DNA from: RPQJ01 sp052035645
GTDB taxonomy: Bacteria; Pseudomonadota; Gammaproteobacteria; Steroidobacterales; Steroidobacteraceae
Length of the DNA stretch: 64,000 bases
NCBI GenBank assembly: GCA_052035645.1
Contig: JBPOHK010000059.1
Location: 1 to 64,000, forward strand
Direction: 5' to 3'
The notes under the pieces were generated by a model. The model was given only the letters and a program-made list of their open reading frames with translations. It searched no databases and was not told the DNA's origin. Positions within the stretch are counted from its first letter, which is position 1. Each line of letters starts with the position of its first letter. A program made the translations under genes and the position numbers. Below are positions 44,260 to 52,208 of the stretch, in pieces.

Positions 44260-45084
44260 ATGCCCCCGACCCCCGCGAGCAAGCCGCGATTGAACCCACT
44301 GCGGTATGTACTTACCTGCGGGCTGCTGCTGCTTTCCACGCTGGTGACGGCGCAGCCGCGCACGTTGGAAATGACGCTCGGCGGCCGCAGCACGCCGGTC
44401 GACTTGTTCGCCCCCACGGCAAACGGGACGATTCCCATTCGCGGCGCGGTGATCATCGCGCACGGCTTCACGCGCGACCGACACACGATGACGGGGCACG
44501 CCGTCGCGCTCGCGCACGAAGGGTACTGGGTGATCGTGCCCGACCTCCCGTACACCATGGACTCGCGCGACAACGCGCGCGCGCTGCGCGACCTGATCGC
44601 GGCCCTGCGACGGGGCGCCGCCGGGCCGGCGCTGGAGCGCATCGTGCTCGTCGGCTACTCGGCGGGCGGCCTGTCGACGCTGCTGGCGGCGAACGCGCCG
44701 GGAGTCATCGGTTACGTGGGTCTCGATCCGTTCGATCGGCCGGGTCACGTCGGGCTCGACGCGGCGCGGGTGCTCGCGACGCCGACCTACCTGCTGCGCG
44801 GCCCCTCGTCCTTCTGCAATGCGTATTCGATCGCGGAGCCCTGGGTATCGGCGCTGCCGCACCTCGTGCAGGACCGCCGGCTCGCGCAGGCGAGCCACTG
44901 CGACTTCGAGTCGGACACCGACTGGATCTGCGAAGCCGCGTGCGGCTCCGTCGACCCGCATCGCCAGGCGGCGGTGCGTCAGTTCATCCTCGCGGCGGTG
45001 AAGGAATTGTCAGCGGGCCCGCAGGTCGCGGGCACGGCTCGCCAGGTCCAGCAGGTGCCCGGCCAGCCCGAGCAGCAGCCATAG
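44260..45084 (+). CDS. Exported alpha/beta hydrolase in the PGC, chlorophyllase-like
   Basis: 274 residues with a Sec signal ending LVTAQP. Core motifs: VIIAHGFTRD (oxyanion), nucleophile elbow VGYSAGGLS, YVGLDPFD, and a C-terminal ASHCDFESDTDWICEAACG whose His is the likely catalytic residue. The spacing and the Cys-rich tail followed by R-x-F recall chlorophyllases, which remove the phytyl tail from chlorophylls. That is my inference; a generic lipase-like hydrolase is the alternative. It diverges from bchE across a PpsR-type box and overlaps the end of the convergent small gene by 75 bp. Confidence 0.6.
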   Translation: MPPTPASKPRLNPLRYVLTCGLLLLSTLVTAQPRTLEMTLGGRSTPVDLFAPTANGTIPIRGAVIIAHGFTRDRHTMTGHAVALAHEGYWVIVPDLPYTMDSRDNARALRDLIAALRRGAAGPALERIVLVGYSAGGLSTLLAANAPGVIGYVGLDPFDRPGHVGLDAARVLATPTYLLRGPSSFCNAYSIAEPWVSALPHLVQDRRLAQASHCDFESDTDWICEAACGSVDPHRQAAVRQFILAAVKELSAGPQVAGTARQVQQVPGQPEQQP

Positions 45085-45291
45085 CGAGCAGTGCGCGAGC
45101 CCGGCGCCCGTCAGCGCCGCCCGCAGCGCCATGAGCAGGCAGGCTCCGGCGAGCAGGTTCGGCAGCAGCCGCAGCGGCGCGATCGGCAGCCGCCCGGCAC
45201 GATGCAGGAGCGCGAGCAGGATGGCCTCGGCGCCCATCAGCAGCAGGATCAGGTCGACCACCCGACCGCTGGCATAGAGGGTCTCGATCAC
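45010..45291 (-). CDS. Small membrane protein at the end of the bchG operon
   Basis: 93 residues from GTG. Three hydrophobic stretches: VVDLILLLMGAEAILLALL, LLPNLLAGACLLMAL and CSLWLLLGLAGHLLDL, ending in basic ARDLRAR. It lies 34 bp after the preceding small gene and runs 75 bp antisense into the hydrolase gene, so one of the two 3' ends may be longer than real. Family not recognised. Its place in an operon of bacteriochlorophyll genes suggests a pigment or membrane role. Confidence 0.5.
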   Translation of the reverse strand: MIETLYASGRVVDLILLLMGAEAILLALLHRAGRLPIAPLRLLPNLLAGACLLMALRAALTGAGLAHCSLWLLLGLAGHLLDLASRARDLRAR

Positions 45292-45325
45292 GGCGGTCGC
45301 ACCGCGTCCCGCGGGACGCGCCGGG

Positions 45326-45523
45326 TCAGTGATCGAAGCGACCGAATGCCGCGTCGAGCGTACGGTCGACGAACGTGCGCATGCGCTCCACCAGCGACGC
45401 CGGCGCGCGTGTCGCGGCCGCGCGCAGCGGCTGCCCCTCCATCGATTGCGGCCGTGCGTACGTGTCCTGCGCCGACATGGTCTGCGGCGTGGACGAGTCG
45501 ACTCTCTGCAAGGTCCCCAGCAT
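45326..45523 (-). CDS. Small hypothetical protein in the bchG operon
   Basis: 65 residues, ATG preceded by GGGAG at eight bases. The N-terminus is polar (LQRVDSSTPQTMSAQDTY). The C-terminal half is helical and basic (LVERMRTFVDRTLDAAFGRF). No membrane segment is present. It lies 14 bp after the tspO stop. Not recognised; it could be a small regulator or assembly factor. Confidence 0.5.
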   Translation of the reverse strand: MLGTLQRVDSSTPQTMSAQDTYARPQSMEGQPLRAAATRAPASLVERMRTFVDRTLDAAFGRFDH

Positions 45524-45537
45524 CGTTGTTCTCCCTG

Positions 45538-46038
45538 TCATGCCCCGGCGTGCGGCGACGGATTCAACTGGACGATCGTGTAGTTGAGCACCGCCGCGAA
45601 GCTCACCCACGCCAGATACGGAAGCAGCAGCGACGCGGCCGCGCGCGAGCGCGGCCACGTCAGGATCACCAGCAACAGCACCGACGCCCACAGCAGCGGC
45701 ACCTCGAGCAGGGCCCAGTCGGGCCGCTGCAGCGTGAAGAACAGCAGGCTCCACGCCATGTTGCAGGCGCCGTTCAGCAGGAACGCGCCGACCAGCAGTC
45801 GACGGCCTCCCGCGCCCGGCGTCGCGCGCCAGCCCTGCACCGCGGCGATCGCGGTGAGCACGAAGATGAGCGTCCAGGCGGGTCCGAACAGCCAGTCCGG
45901 CGGCTGCCACGACGGCTTCACGAGGTCGAAGTACCACGGCCCGAGGTTGGTCAGCAGCGTGCCCGCACCGGCGACCGCCGTGGTCACCGCGCCGGCGACG
46001 ATCCAGTGGACGGGGCTCGCGGGCACGGGTCGCCTCAT
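45538..46038 (-). CDS. tspO: TspO/MBR family tryptophan-rich sensory protein
   Basis: 166 residues, five membrane helices. Family signatures: LTNLGPWYFDLVKPSWQPPDWLFGPAWTLIF, LFLLNGACNMAWSLLFF-like helix (LLVGAFLLNGACNMAWSLLFF at about residue 81), and a late WVSFAAVLNYTIVQLN. TspO binds and may export or degrade porphyrins, and in Rhodobacter it adjusts photopigment gene expression to oxygen through AppA/PpsR. Its ATG overlaps the bchP stop (ATGA), so it is translated with the pigment genes. Confidence 0.92.
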   Translation of the reverse strand: MRRPVPASPVHWIVAGAVTTAVAGAGTLLTNLGPWYFDLVKPSWQPPDWLFGPAWTLIFVLTAIAAVQGWRATPGAGGRRLLVGAFLLNGACNMAWSLLFFTLQRPDWALLEVPLLWASVLLLVILTWPRSRAAASLLLPYLAWVSFAAVLNYTIVQLNPSPHAGA

Positions 46039-47252
46039 GTGCGCGCCATTCCCATCAGGTGCGCGAGGTCCTTGAAGAAGATGCGCACGTGCGCCATCGG
46101 CCGCCGCCGCACCAGTTCCTTGTGCATGTACGACTGCCAGGTGAGCTGCTGCACGTCCGGGTCGCGGCAGATCTTCACGAACTGCTCGCGCCGCTTGTCG
46201 CTCGAGTACCAGAAGCGCTGCAGCAGCCCGAGGATGAAGAACACGCGCCCGTGCGCCTTCATGAATCGCTCGCGGGCCGTGCGCAGCTGCGCCACGTCGC
46301 CCGTGGCGAGGAATGCCTCGACGGCCTGTCCGGCGAGCCGGCCGCCGGTCATCGCGTAGTAGATGCCCTCGCCCGACGCCGGAGCGACCACGCCCGAGGC
46401 GTCGCCCGCGAGGATCACGTCGCGACCGTCGTCCCAGCGCCGCAGCGGCTTGAGCGGGATCGGGGCGCCTTCGCGGCGCACGGTCTCGACCCCGTCGAGG
46501 CCGATCTGGGCACGCAGGTCGGCCACGGCCGTGCGCAGCGAGAACCCCTTGCGGGCACTGCCGACGCCGATGCTGACCGTGTCGCCGTGCGGGAAGACCC
46601 AGCCGTAGAAATCCGGCGAGATCCTGCCCTGGTAGTAGACGTCGCAGCGCGTGCCCTCGTAGTCGGCGACGCCGCGCGCCGGCGCCCGCACGATCTCGTG
46701 GTAGGCGGCCACGTACTCGATCCGGTCGGCGCCCGGGATGCACTGCTCGCGCACCGCCGAGTTCGCGCCGTCGGCGCCGATCACCGCGCGGGCACGGACC
46801 TTGCGCTCCACCGTCGCACCGTCGTCGAGCGTCACGCGATAGCACACCACCGCCACGCCGTCGGCGTCGCGCTCGATCTTCTGGTAGGCGCCGGTCGCGC
46901 GCACGGCGCCGGACGCCGCCGCGCGCTCGCGGAGCCACTCGTCGAAGGTGGCGCGATCGACCATGCCGACGAAACCGCCGTCGATGGGCATGTCCACGCG
47001 CTGGTCACGGGGCGAGACCATGCGGGCCGCGGTGATGCGCGCGACCAGCAGCGACTCCGGCACGTCGAACTCGCGCAGCAGGCGCGGCGGCACCGCGCCG
47101 CCGCAGGGCTTGATGCGGCCGGCCTTGTCGAGCAACAGCACGCTGCGGCCGACGCGCGCGAGGTCCCACGCGGCCGTCGCGCCGGCAGGCCCGCCGCCGA
47201 CGACCACGACGTCGAAGGGCTCCCCGTTGGTCGAGCGGAGTTCGTCGTTCAT
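46035..47252 (-). CDS. bchP: Geranylgeranyl reductase, bacteriochlorophyll phytyl-tail reduction
   Basis: 405 residues. FAD site FDVVVVGGGPAGATAAWDLARVGRSVLLLDKAGRIKPCGGAVPP, mid motif VIGADGANSAVRE, and YGWVFPHGDTVSIGVGSA, GDASGVVAPASGEGIYYAM. It reduces the geranylgeranyl tail of bacteriochlorophyll (or the free diphosphate) to phytyl. It overlaps the pucC/bch2 stop and the tspO start by four bases each, inside a tightly coupled operon starting at bchG. Confidence 0.95.
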   Translation of the reverse strand: MNDELRSTNGEPFDVVVVGGGPAGATAAWDLARVGRSVLLLDKAGRIKPCGGAVPPRLLREFDVPESLLVARITAARMVSPRDQRVDMPIDGGFVGMVDRATFDEWLRERAAASGAVRATGAYQKIERDADGVAVVCYRVTLDDGATVERKVRARAVIGADGANSAVREQCIPGADRIEYVAAYHEIVRAPARGVADYEGTRCDVYYQGRISPDFYGWVFPHGDTVSIGVGSARKGFSLRTAVADLRAQIGLDGVETVRREGAPIPLKPLRRWDDGRDVILAGDASGVVAPASGEGIYYAMTGGRLAGQAVEAFLATGDVAQLRTARERFMKAHGRVFFILGLLQRFWYSSDKRREQFVKICRDPDVQQLTWQSYMHKELVRRRPMAHVRIFFKDLAHLMGMART

Positions 47253-48589
47253 TCGGTCACCTTGACGTAGCGCAGCTCCGGGGCCGCGGGCCGCGCCGCG
47301 CGGACGGGCGCGACGTCGCTCACGTGGGCCGCCAGCCAGGCGGACGCCACGAACACCACCGCCTCGATCGCGAACACGGCCGCATAGGCCTGGGCCGGCG
47401 TGCCGACGAGCCCGCGCGCGAGATCGACGAGACCGGTGCCCACCACGCCGCCCGCGGCGAAGGCAACGGCCTGCGCGGCACCCCACAGTCCCATGCGCAC
47501 GCCCTCGCGGCCGTCGTGGCCGGCACCGGCGAGCGCCATCATCGAGCCGATGGCGGAGACGGCGAACGCGCCGTTGGCGACGCCGAGCAGGAAGACCGTC
47601 GCGCGCAGCGGCCAGGCGGGCGCCGCGAGTCCGCCGGCGACGAGCGCGGCAAGCGCGAGCGCGGAGGCGAGGCAGCCGGCGACGGTGTAGCCGCGCAGCG
47701 AGTGATCGCCGGCGCGCCGGCGCAGCGTGCCCAGCACGCCGACCAGCGCCATGCCGAGCAGCACGCCGCCGTTCTGCAGCCCGGACAGGCGGGTGGACTC
47801 GCCGGGGGTATAGCCGAACACCAGGCCGGCGAACGGCTCGACGATGAGGTCCTGCATGCTGTAGGCGAGCATCGAGACGAACACGAAGACCGTGAAGCGG
47901 CGGGCCTGCGGCTGGGCCCAGACCTCGGCGAGCGCATGGCGGAAGCTGCCGCCGGCATGCGCCTCGCCGGCCGCGACCGGACCCTCGCCTTCGACCCCGC
48001 GCACCGCGAGCACCGCCACCGCGAAGGCCGACAGGGCGACGCAGCAGGTGACCTCGACGAGTCGCGCGATGCTGAACGGGTCGAGGAACCGTCCGGCGAC
48101 GGCCGAGGTGAGGATGAAGCCGGCGATCATCATCACCCACGCGATCGTGGCGGCCGCGGCGCGGCGCTCCGGCTGGACGCGCTTGGCGAGCAGCACCAGC
48201 AACGAGGTGCCCGCGGCGCCGGCGCCGATGCCGATGGCGACGAATGCGGCGACGCCGAGCAGCAGGCCCGCGGTGCGGTCGGTGGCCATCCAGGCCGTGG
48301 CGAGCGCGGCGGCGATGCCGCCGAGGGCGAGCACCGCCATGCCGCCGACGATCCACGGCGTGCGCCGGCCGCCGACGTCCGAGCCGTGCCCGAGCCGCGG
48401 GCGCAGCAGCTGCACGACGTGGTGCAGCGCCACCAGCACGCCCGGCACCAGCGCGGGCAGCGCCAGCTCGACCACCATCACGCGGTTCAGGGTCGAGGTG
48501 GTGAGCACGATGATCGCGCCGAGCGCCGACTGCACCAGCGCCAGGCGCAGGATGCCGCCCCAGCCCAGGCAGGCCGGCGCGCGAGTCAT
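47249..48589 (-). CDS. bch2: PucC/LhaA/Bch2-type light-harvesting assembly transporter
   Basis: 446 residues, twelve hydrophobic segments, MFS fold. Family marks: LNRVMVVELALPALVPGVLVALHHVVQ, PRLGHGSDVGGRRTPWIVGGM, VFVFVSMLAYSMQDLIVEPFAGLVFG and GVANGAFAVSAIGSMMAL. Members help insert bacteriochlorophyll into LH1/LH2 complexes. Between bchG and bchP this copy is the one usually called bch2 or ORF428. Four-base overlaps on both sides show translational coupling. Confidence 0.88.
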   Translation of the reverse strand: MTRAPACLGWGGILRLALVQSALGAIIVLTTSTLNRVMVVELALPALVPGVLVALHHVVQLLRPRLGHGSDVGGRRTPWIVGGMAVLALGGIAAALATAWMATDRTAGLLLGVAAFVAIGIGAGAAGTSLLVLLAKRVQPERRAAAATIAWVMMIAGFILTSAVAGRFLDPFSIARLVEVTCCVALSAFAVAVLAVRGVEGEGPVAAGEAHAGGSFRHALAEVWAQPQARRFTVFVFVSMLAYSMQDLIVEPFAGLVFGYTPGESTRLSGLQNGGVLLGMALVGVLGTLRRRAGDHSLRGYTVAGCLASALALAALVAGGLAAPAWPLRATVFLLGVANGAFAVSAIGSMMALAGAGHDGREGVRMGLWGAAQAVAFAAGGVVGTGLVDLARGLVGTPAQAYAAVFAIEAVVFVASAWLAAHVSDVAPVRAARPAAPELRYVKVTE

Positions 48590-49494
48590 GCCTGCACCAG
48601 CGCGCGCAGCGCGAAGGCGGTGACCATCATGCCCGAGACGTAGACGGGGACGCCGAAGCCGCTGTACCACAGCGCCCGCGCGCGCGGGTCCTGCACGAAG
48701 CGCAGCATCATGCGCGCCTGCACGACCACCAGCGCACCGACGGCCAGCGCGTGCAGCGGGTGGCCCCAGGCGAGGAGCGCGCCGACGACCACGAACTGCG
48801 GCAGCAGCATGGTCCAGCAGGCGGCGCGCGCCGCGCCGTCGACGCCGAGCTGCACGGGCAGCGAGCGGATGCCGGACACCCGGTCGCCGTCGACCGACTT
48901 GAAGTCGTTCAGGGTCATGATGCCGTGTGCGCCGAGCCCGTACAGCAGTGCGACGAGCACGATCCGCCAGTCCGGCAGGGTGCCCGTCATCAGCGCGGCG
49001 CCGGTGAACCACGGCATGCTCTCGTAGCAGATGCCGCAGGCGGCGTTGCCCAGCCAGCCGTTGCGCTTCAGGCGCGCGGGCGGCGCGCTGTACATCCACG
49101 CGAGCACCAGCCCGACCACCGCGGCGCCGAAACCCCAGGCCCCGAGCAGCGAGGCGACGGCGAGCGACAGCAGCGTCCAGACCAGCGCGACGTAGAGGCC
49201 GGTGCGTCCGGGCATGCGCCCCGACGGGATCGGTCGATGGGGTTCGTTGATCGCGTCGACGTGGCGGTCGAACCAGTCGTTGACGGCCTGGCTGGTGGCG
49301 CAGACCAGCGGCCCGGCGAGCACGATGCCCGCGACGACGGTGGGCCAGCGGCCGGCCACCGGCAGCCCCGAGGAGACCACGCCGCAGCTGAGCGCCCACA
49401 TGGGCGGGAACCAGGTGATGGGCTTGAGGAGTTCGAGCACCGCCGGCATGGCGGAGTGCGCCTGGAGAACCCCGGTGCCAGCGCTGCGGGACAT
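48586..49494 (-). CDS. bchG: Bacteriochlorophyll synthase (UbiA-family prenyltransferase)
   Basis: 302 residues. Prenyl-diphosphate motif QAVNDWFDRHVDAINEPHRPIPSGRM with the conserved N-D-x4-D, and second acidic motif LNDFKSVDGDRVSGIRSLPVQLG. About eight membrane segments. It attaches the geranylgeranyl or phytyl tail to bacteriochlorophyllide. The first ATG is only six bases from a good -10 box and has no Shine-Dalgarno, so the mRNA may be leaderless; a second ATG at codon 16 (49449) is an alternative start. Confidence 0.95.
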   Translation of the reverse strand: MSRSAGTGVLQAHSAMPAVLELLKPITWFPPMWALSCGVVSSGLPVAGRWPTVVAGIVLAGPLVCATSQAVNDWFDRHVDAINEPHRPIPSGRMPGRTGLYVALVWTLLSLAVASLLGAWGFGAAVVGLVLAWMYSAPPARLKRNGWLGNAACGICYESMPWFTGAALMTGTLPDWRIVLVALLYGLGAHGIMTLNDFKSVDGDRVSGIRSLPVQLGVDGAARAACWTMLLPQFVVVGALLAWGHPLHALAVGALVVVQARMMLRFVQDPRARALWYSGFGVPVYVSGMMVTAFALRALVQA

Positions 49495-49500
49495 GACTGC

Positions 49501-49541
49501 AACATATGCTTGACAGTCTAGTCCGTCAAGCCAGATTTACA
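49501..49541 (-). promoter_or_regulatory. bchG promoter with overlapping PpsR-type box and inverted repeat
   Basis: On the minus strand -35 TTGACG (49529-49524), 17-base spacer, -10 TATGTT (49506-49501). A PpsR-type box TGTAAATCTGGCTTGACG (TGT-N12-ACG) covers 49541-49524 and so includes the -35. A second element, GCTTGAC-N10-GTCAAGC, is a perfect 7-bp inverted repeat at 49508-49531. The ppsR gene starts 1.5 kb away and reads towards this site, which suggests direct repression by PpsR. Confidence 0.65.
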
Positions 49542-49550
49542 GTCTGGCGC

Positions 49551-49570
49551 GGCCCCCCTGGACCGGGGCC
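49551..49570 (-). terminator. GC-rich stem-loop after ppsR, possible terminator
   Basis: GGCCCC (49551-49556) pairs with GGGGCC (49565-49570) across an eight-base loop, 8 bp past the ppsR stop and before the bchG promoter. No T-tract follows, so intrinsic termination is doubtful. Confidence 0.3.
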
Positions 49571-49578
49571 GGCGAGGC

Positions 49579-50997
49579 TCAGAAATCGCCTTCGGAATCG
49601 ACCAGGTCGCCGAGCCCGTAGCGACGCAGCTTGACGTACAGGCTTTGCCGGCTGAGGCCCAGCATTTCGGCCGCCGAGGCCCGGTTGTCGTTGGTCAGCT
49701 CGAGGGCCGCCTCGATGCACAGGCGCTCGATGATTTCGCTGGTCTCGCGGACGATGCCCTTCAGGGGCACGCGGCCGACCAGCTCGGTCAGCTGCTCGAC
49801 GGAACGGGTGAGCGGCGGGGCCGTGCGCTGGGCGGCATTGACCCTGAGGCCGATGTCCCGCACGGTGAAGCCGTAGCACGGCTCGGCGCCGGTCATGGCG
49901 CAGGCGCAGATCTCGACGTCCGCCACCGAGCCGTTCAGGCCCCGCAGCGTCGTCACGAACATGCGCACCGAGCCGTGGTCGCGCAGCTGCGCGAGGATCA
50001 CGTTCAGGTCGATGCCCGGCCGGCCGAGCCAGCTCTCGAGCGACTCGCCGAGCGCCTGTTCCTCGGTGGCCACCTGGACCAGGTCCAGGAACGCCGGGTT
50101 GGCGGCGAGGACCTTGCCCTCGGTGTCGGTCACGAGGAAGCCGTCGAGCGACGCCTCGGCGAGGTCGAGGTAGCGGGTGCGCGCGCCCGGCATCAGTTCA
50201 TCGAGCCGGTCCGACTCGAGCACCGTCGCCCGCACCAGCAGCAGGGTCGAGCGCTCCTCGCGGAACACCGACGCGGCGACGATCACCTCGCGGTCGCCGT
50301 CGGCCAGGCGCGCGCGCACGTCGGTGCTGCGGCCGCCGGAACGGACGCTCGCCAGCATCGCGTTGAGCGGCGCGGCGCTGTCGGCCTCGAACAGCTCGGG
50401 GAAGCCGCGGCCCGCCGAGCGCCGGGTGTTGAGACCGAGCAGCTGCGTGGCCGCCGGATTCGCCTCCACGATGCGCAGCGTGTTGGCGTCGAGGATCAGC
50501 ACGGCCTCGGAGGCCAGCTGGAACAGCAGGCGGTTGCGCGTCTCGGCGCTGCGCAGGCGCGAGTACTCGCGGTCGACCGACTGCTGTGCGTCGACGAGTC
50601 GCTGCTGCAGCGTCGCCACCGCGCGCAGGTCGCGTCCGACCGCGACGATGCGGCCCTTGCTGCCCACCTTGACCGCGGAGTACATCACCGGCACGTCGCT
50701 GCCCTTCGGCGTGACGTGGGTGACCTGCCGCCAGCGCGGAGTGGTTTCGCCGCTCGCGTCATGCAGCAGGGCCTCGATCTTGACCCGGCTCTCCTGCGTG
50801 ACCGTGGCGTTCCAGGCACGGCCGATCCACTTGCCGTCGATCTCCGCACCGAGTTCGGGCGTGTTGGTCGCGACGTCGCGGATGACGCCGTCGCGATCGA
50901 GGATCAGCGCAATGTCGCTGGCGGCGGCAACGAGTTCCGCGGCGGCGTCGGTGTCGAGCTCGCCCAGGAACTTCTTCGGTGTACTGAATGGCTTCAC
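49579..50997 (-). CDS. ppsR: PpsR/CrtJ photosynthesis repressor
   Basis: 472 residues from GTG 50997, which matches the family opening VKPFSTPKKFLGELDTDAAAELVAAASDIALILD; a TTG 39 bases earlier is less likely. It has three PAS domains (about residues 15-125, 145-255 and 265-385) and a C-terminal Fis-type HTH (ASAAEMLGLSRQSLYVKLRRYGLGDL). PpsR represses bch, crt and puc genes under oxygen by binding TGT-N12-ACA pairs. Residue Cys in EICACAMTGAEPC may be redox-relevant but is not at a position I can match. It is 52 bp downstream of aerR in a leftward pair. Confidence 0.93.
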   Translation of the reverse strand: MKPFSTPKKFLGELDTDAAAELVAAASDIALILDRDGVIRDVATNTPELGAEIDGKWIGRAWNATVTQESRVKIEALLHDASGETTPRWRQVTHVTPKGSDVPVMYSAVKVGSKGRIVAVGRDLRAVATLQQRLVDAQQSVDREYSRLRSAETRNRLLFQLASEAVLILDANTLRIVEANPAATQLLGLNTRRSAGRGFPELFEADSAAPLNAMLASVRSGGRSTDVRARLADGDREVIVAASVFREERSTLLLVRATVLESDRLDELMPGARTRYLDLAEASLDGFLVTDTEGKVLAANPAFLDLVQVATEEQALGESLESWLGRPGIDLNVILAQLRDHGSVRMFVTTLRGLNGSVADVEICACAMTGAEPCYGFTVRDIGLRVNAAQRTAPPLTRSVEQLTELVGRVPLKGIVRETSEIIERLCIEAALELTNDNRASAAEMLGLSRQSLYVKLRRYGLGDLVDSEGDF

Positions 50998-51049
50998 GAG
51001 GTCAGCGTTCCCGTTCGAATACGCCCGGCTCCGCAACCCCCTGAACTGC

Positions 51050-51973
51050 TCAAATGCGGCTGGCCAGCATATTCACCAGATTCTCTGCCTGCAGGGCAGC
51101 CTGGCGGGCGTCGATGCCAGTGGCATCGGCGCCCATGTGCACCGCCAGCTCCGGCTGACGGCACAGCACCGATCCTCCGACCATGACGCCGAGGGAGCGG
51201 TTGCGGGCCGCCTTGCGCAACGAGTGGATCATCGATGCAAGCCCGTCGACGTGGGTTTCGGACCCCACCGACAGGCCGATGAGTGTAAACCACTCTTGAC
51301 CCGCAAGATTGATCAGTTCCCGCGCACCCGGCAGCGATTCGCTCCAGACCTCCCAGCCCGAGCGGCGGAAGAACTCGGCCACCATGAGGAGGCCGAACGT
51401 GTGCTGCTCGCCCGGCACCGGCACCAGCAGGACGCGGCGGCCGAGCGGAGGCGTGTCGGTCGTGGTCTGTGGTCCGGCGCTCAGGCCGCGCAGGATCTCG
51501 TACAGGCGGCACAGCGCCACGGTCACGTCGGCGAAACCGCAGCGGTCCTCTTCCCACATTTCGCCGAGCACCCGGGCGGCCGGGGCCAGCAGTTCGAGGT
51601 ACACGGCGGACAGGGAGACCCCGCGGACGCGGATCGAGTCGATGTACGCGTAGGCGACCTCGACCTCGTGCGAGAGCAGGATATTTGTAAATTCTTCTAC
51701 ACATTCAGCCCCCGCAGCCGCAATCGTGGCGGGCTCCGCGTGGCTTTCGTGCACATTGGCCCGCTGGCTGAGGATCAGCCGCGGGATGACCTCGTCCTCG
51801 ATCGCGTTGACCAGCTTGCCGGTCTGGCGCCGCTCGACTCGCGGCAGCCCGATCGCCCCCGGGTCCGGGCGGCCCGGCCAGCGGATCGACCAGCCCTTCG
51901 AGTTGTCCAGCGCCCCCGGACAAGTCTCGTCCTTCGCACGGAGTCCCGTCTCGGTCAGTTTGTCCTTGGCCAT
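51050..51973 (-). CDS. aerR: AerR/PpaA-type cobalamin-binding regulator
   Basis: 307 residues, ATG 51973 after GGAGGAAGGGG. N-terminal region holds RLILSQRANV. Then a helical B12-cap-like segment is followed by the cobalamin-binding fold from about residue 185 (RRVLLVPVPGEQHTFGLLMVAEFFRRSGWEVW, LIGLSVGS, VMVGGSVLC). The EQHT motif carries the His that in AerR ligates cobalamin. AerR/PpaA modulates PpsR/CrtJ in response to light and B12. It is immediately upstream of ppsR and divergent from bchF across a regulatory region. Confidence 0.9.
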   Translation of the reverse strand: MAKDKLTETGLRAKDETCPGALDNSKGWSIRWPGRPDPGAIGLPRVERRQTGKLVNAIEDEVIPRLILSQRANVHESHAEPATIAAAGAECVEEFTNILLSHEVEVAYAYIDSIRVRGVSLSAVYLELLAPAARVLGEMWEEDRCGFADVTVALCRLYEILRGLSAGPQTTTDTPPLGRRVLLVPVPGEQHTFGLLMVAEFFRRSGWEVWSESLPGARELINLAGQEWFTLIGLSVGSETHVDGLASMIHSLRKAARNRSLGVMVGGSVLCRQPELAVHMGADATGIDARQAALQAENLVNMLASRI

Positions 51974-52145
51974 CCCCTTCCTCCCAGTTTTCCCCGACCG
52001 ACCCACGGCTCAGCGACGGAGCCTGCGGGTCCGACGCGCGGGTCCTGGTCCGGTATCCGCCCTTTCTGGCGAGGCAGTATCCGTCCGCACCTTCGCGTGT
52101 CGTATCGGTGTAAATCCAGATCACACCGTCGTCAAGTAATATTTA

Positions 52146-52186
52146 CGTCAATCTTTGTTGACACTGTCTGTCGCCGGGTCTACGGT
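52146..52186 (+). promoter_or_regulatory. bchF promoter with PpsR-type box
   Basis: TTGACA (52158-52163), 17-base spacer, TACGGT (52181-52186) form a plausible sigma-70 promoter. The -35 lies inside CGTCAATCTTTGTTGACA (52146-52163), whose complement reads TGTCA-N8-TGACG, the closest match here to the PpsR consensus. A second, shorter pair TGT-N11-ACA lies at 52109-52125. The Shine-Dalgarno GGAGG (52195-52199) follows. The rest of the 235-bp aerR-bchF gap shows nothing else I can name. Confidence 0.65.
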
Positions 52187-52208
52187 TACGAAACGGAGGA
52201 CAGACGTG

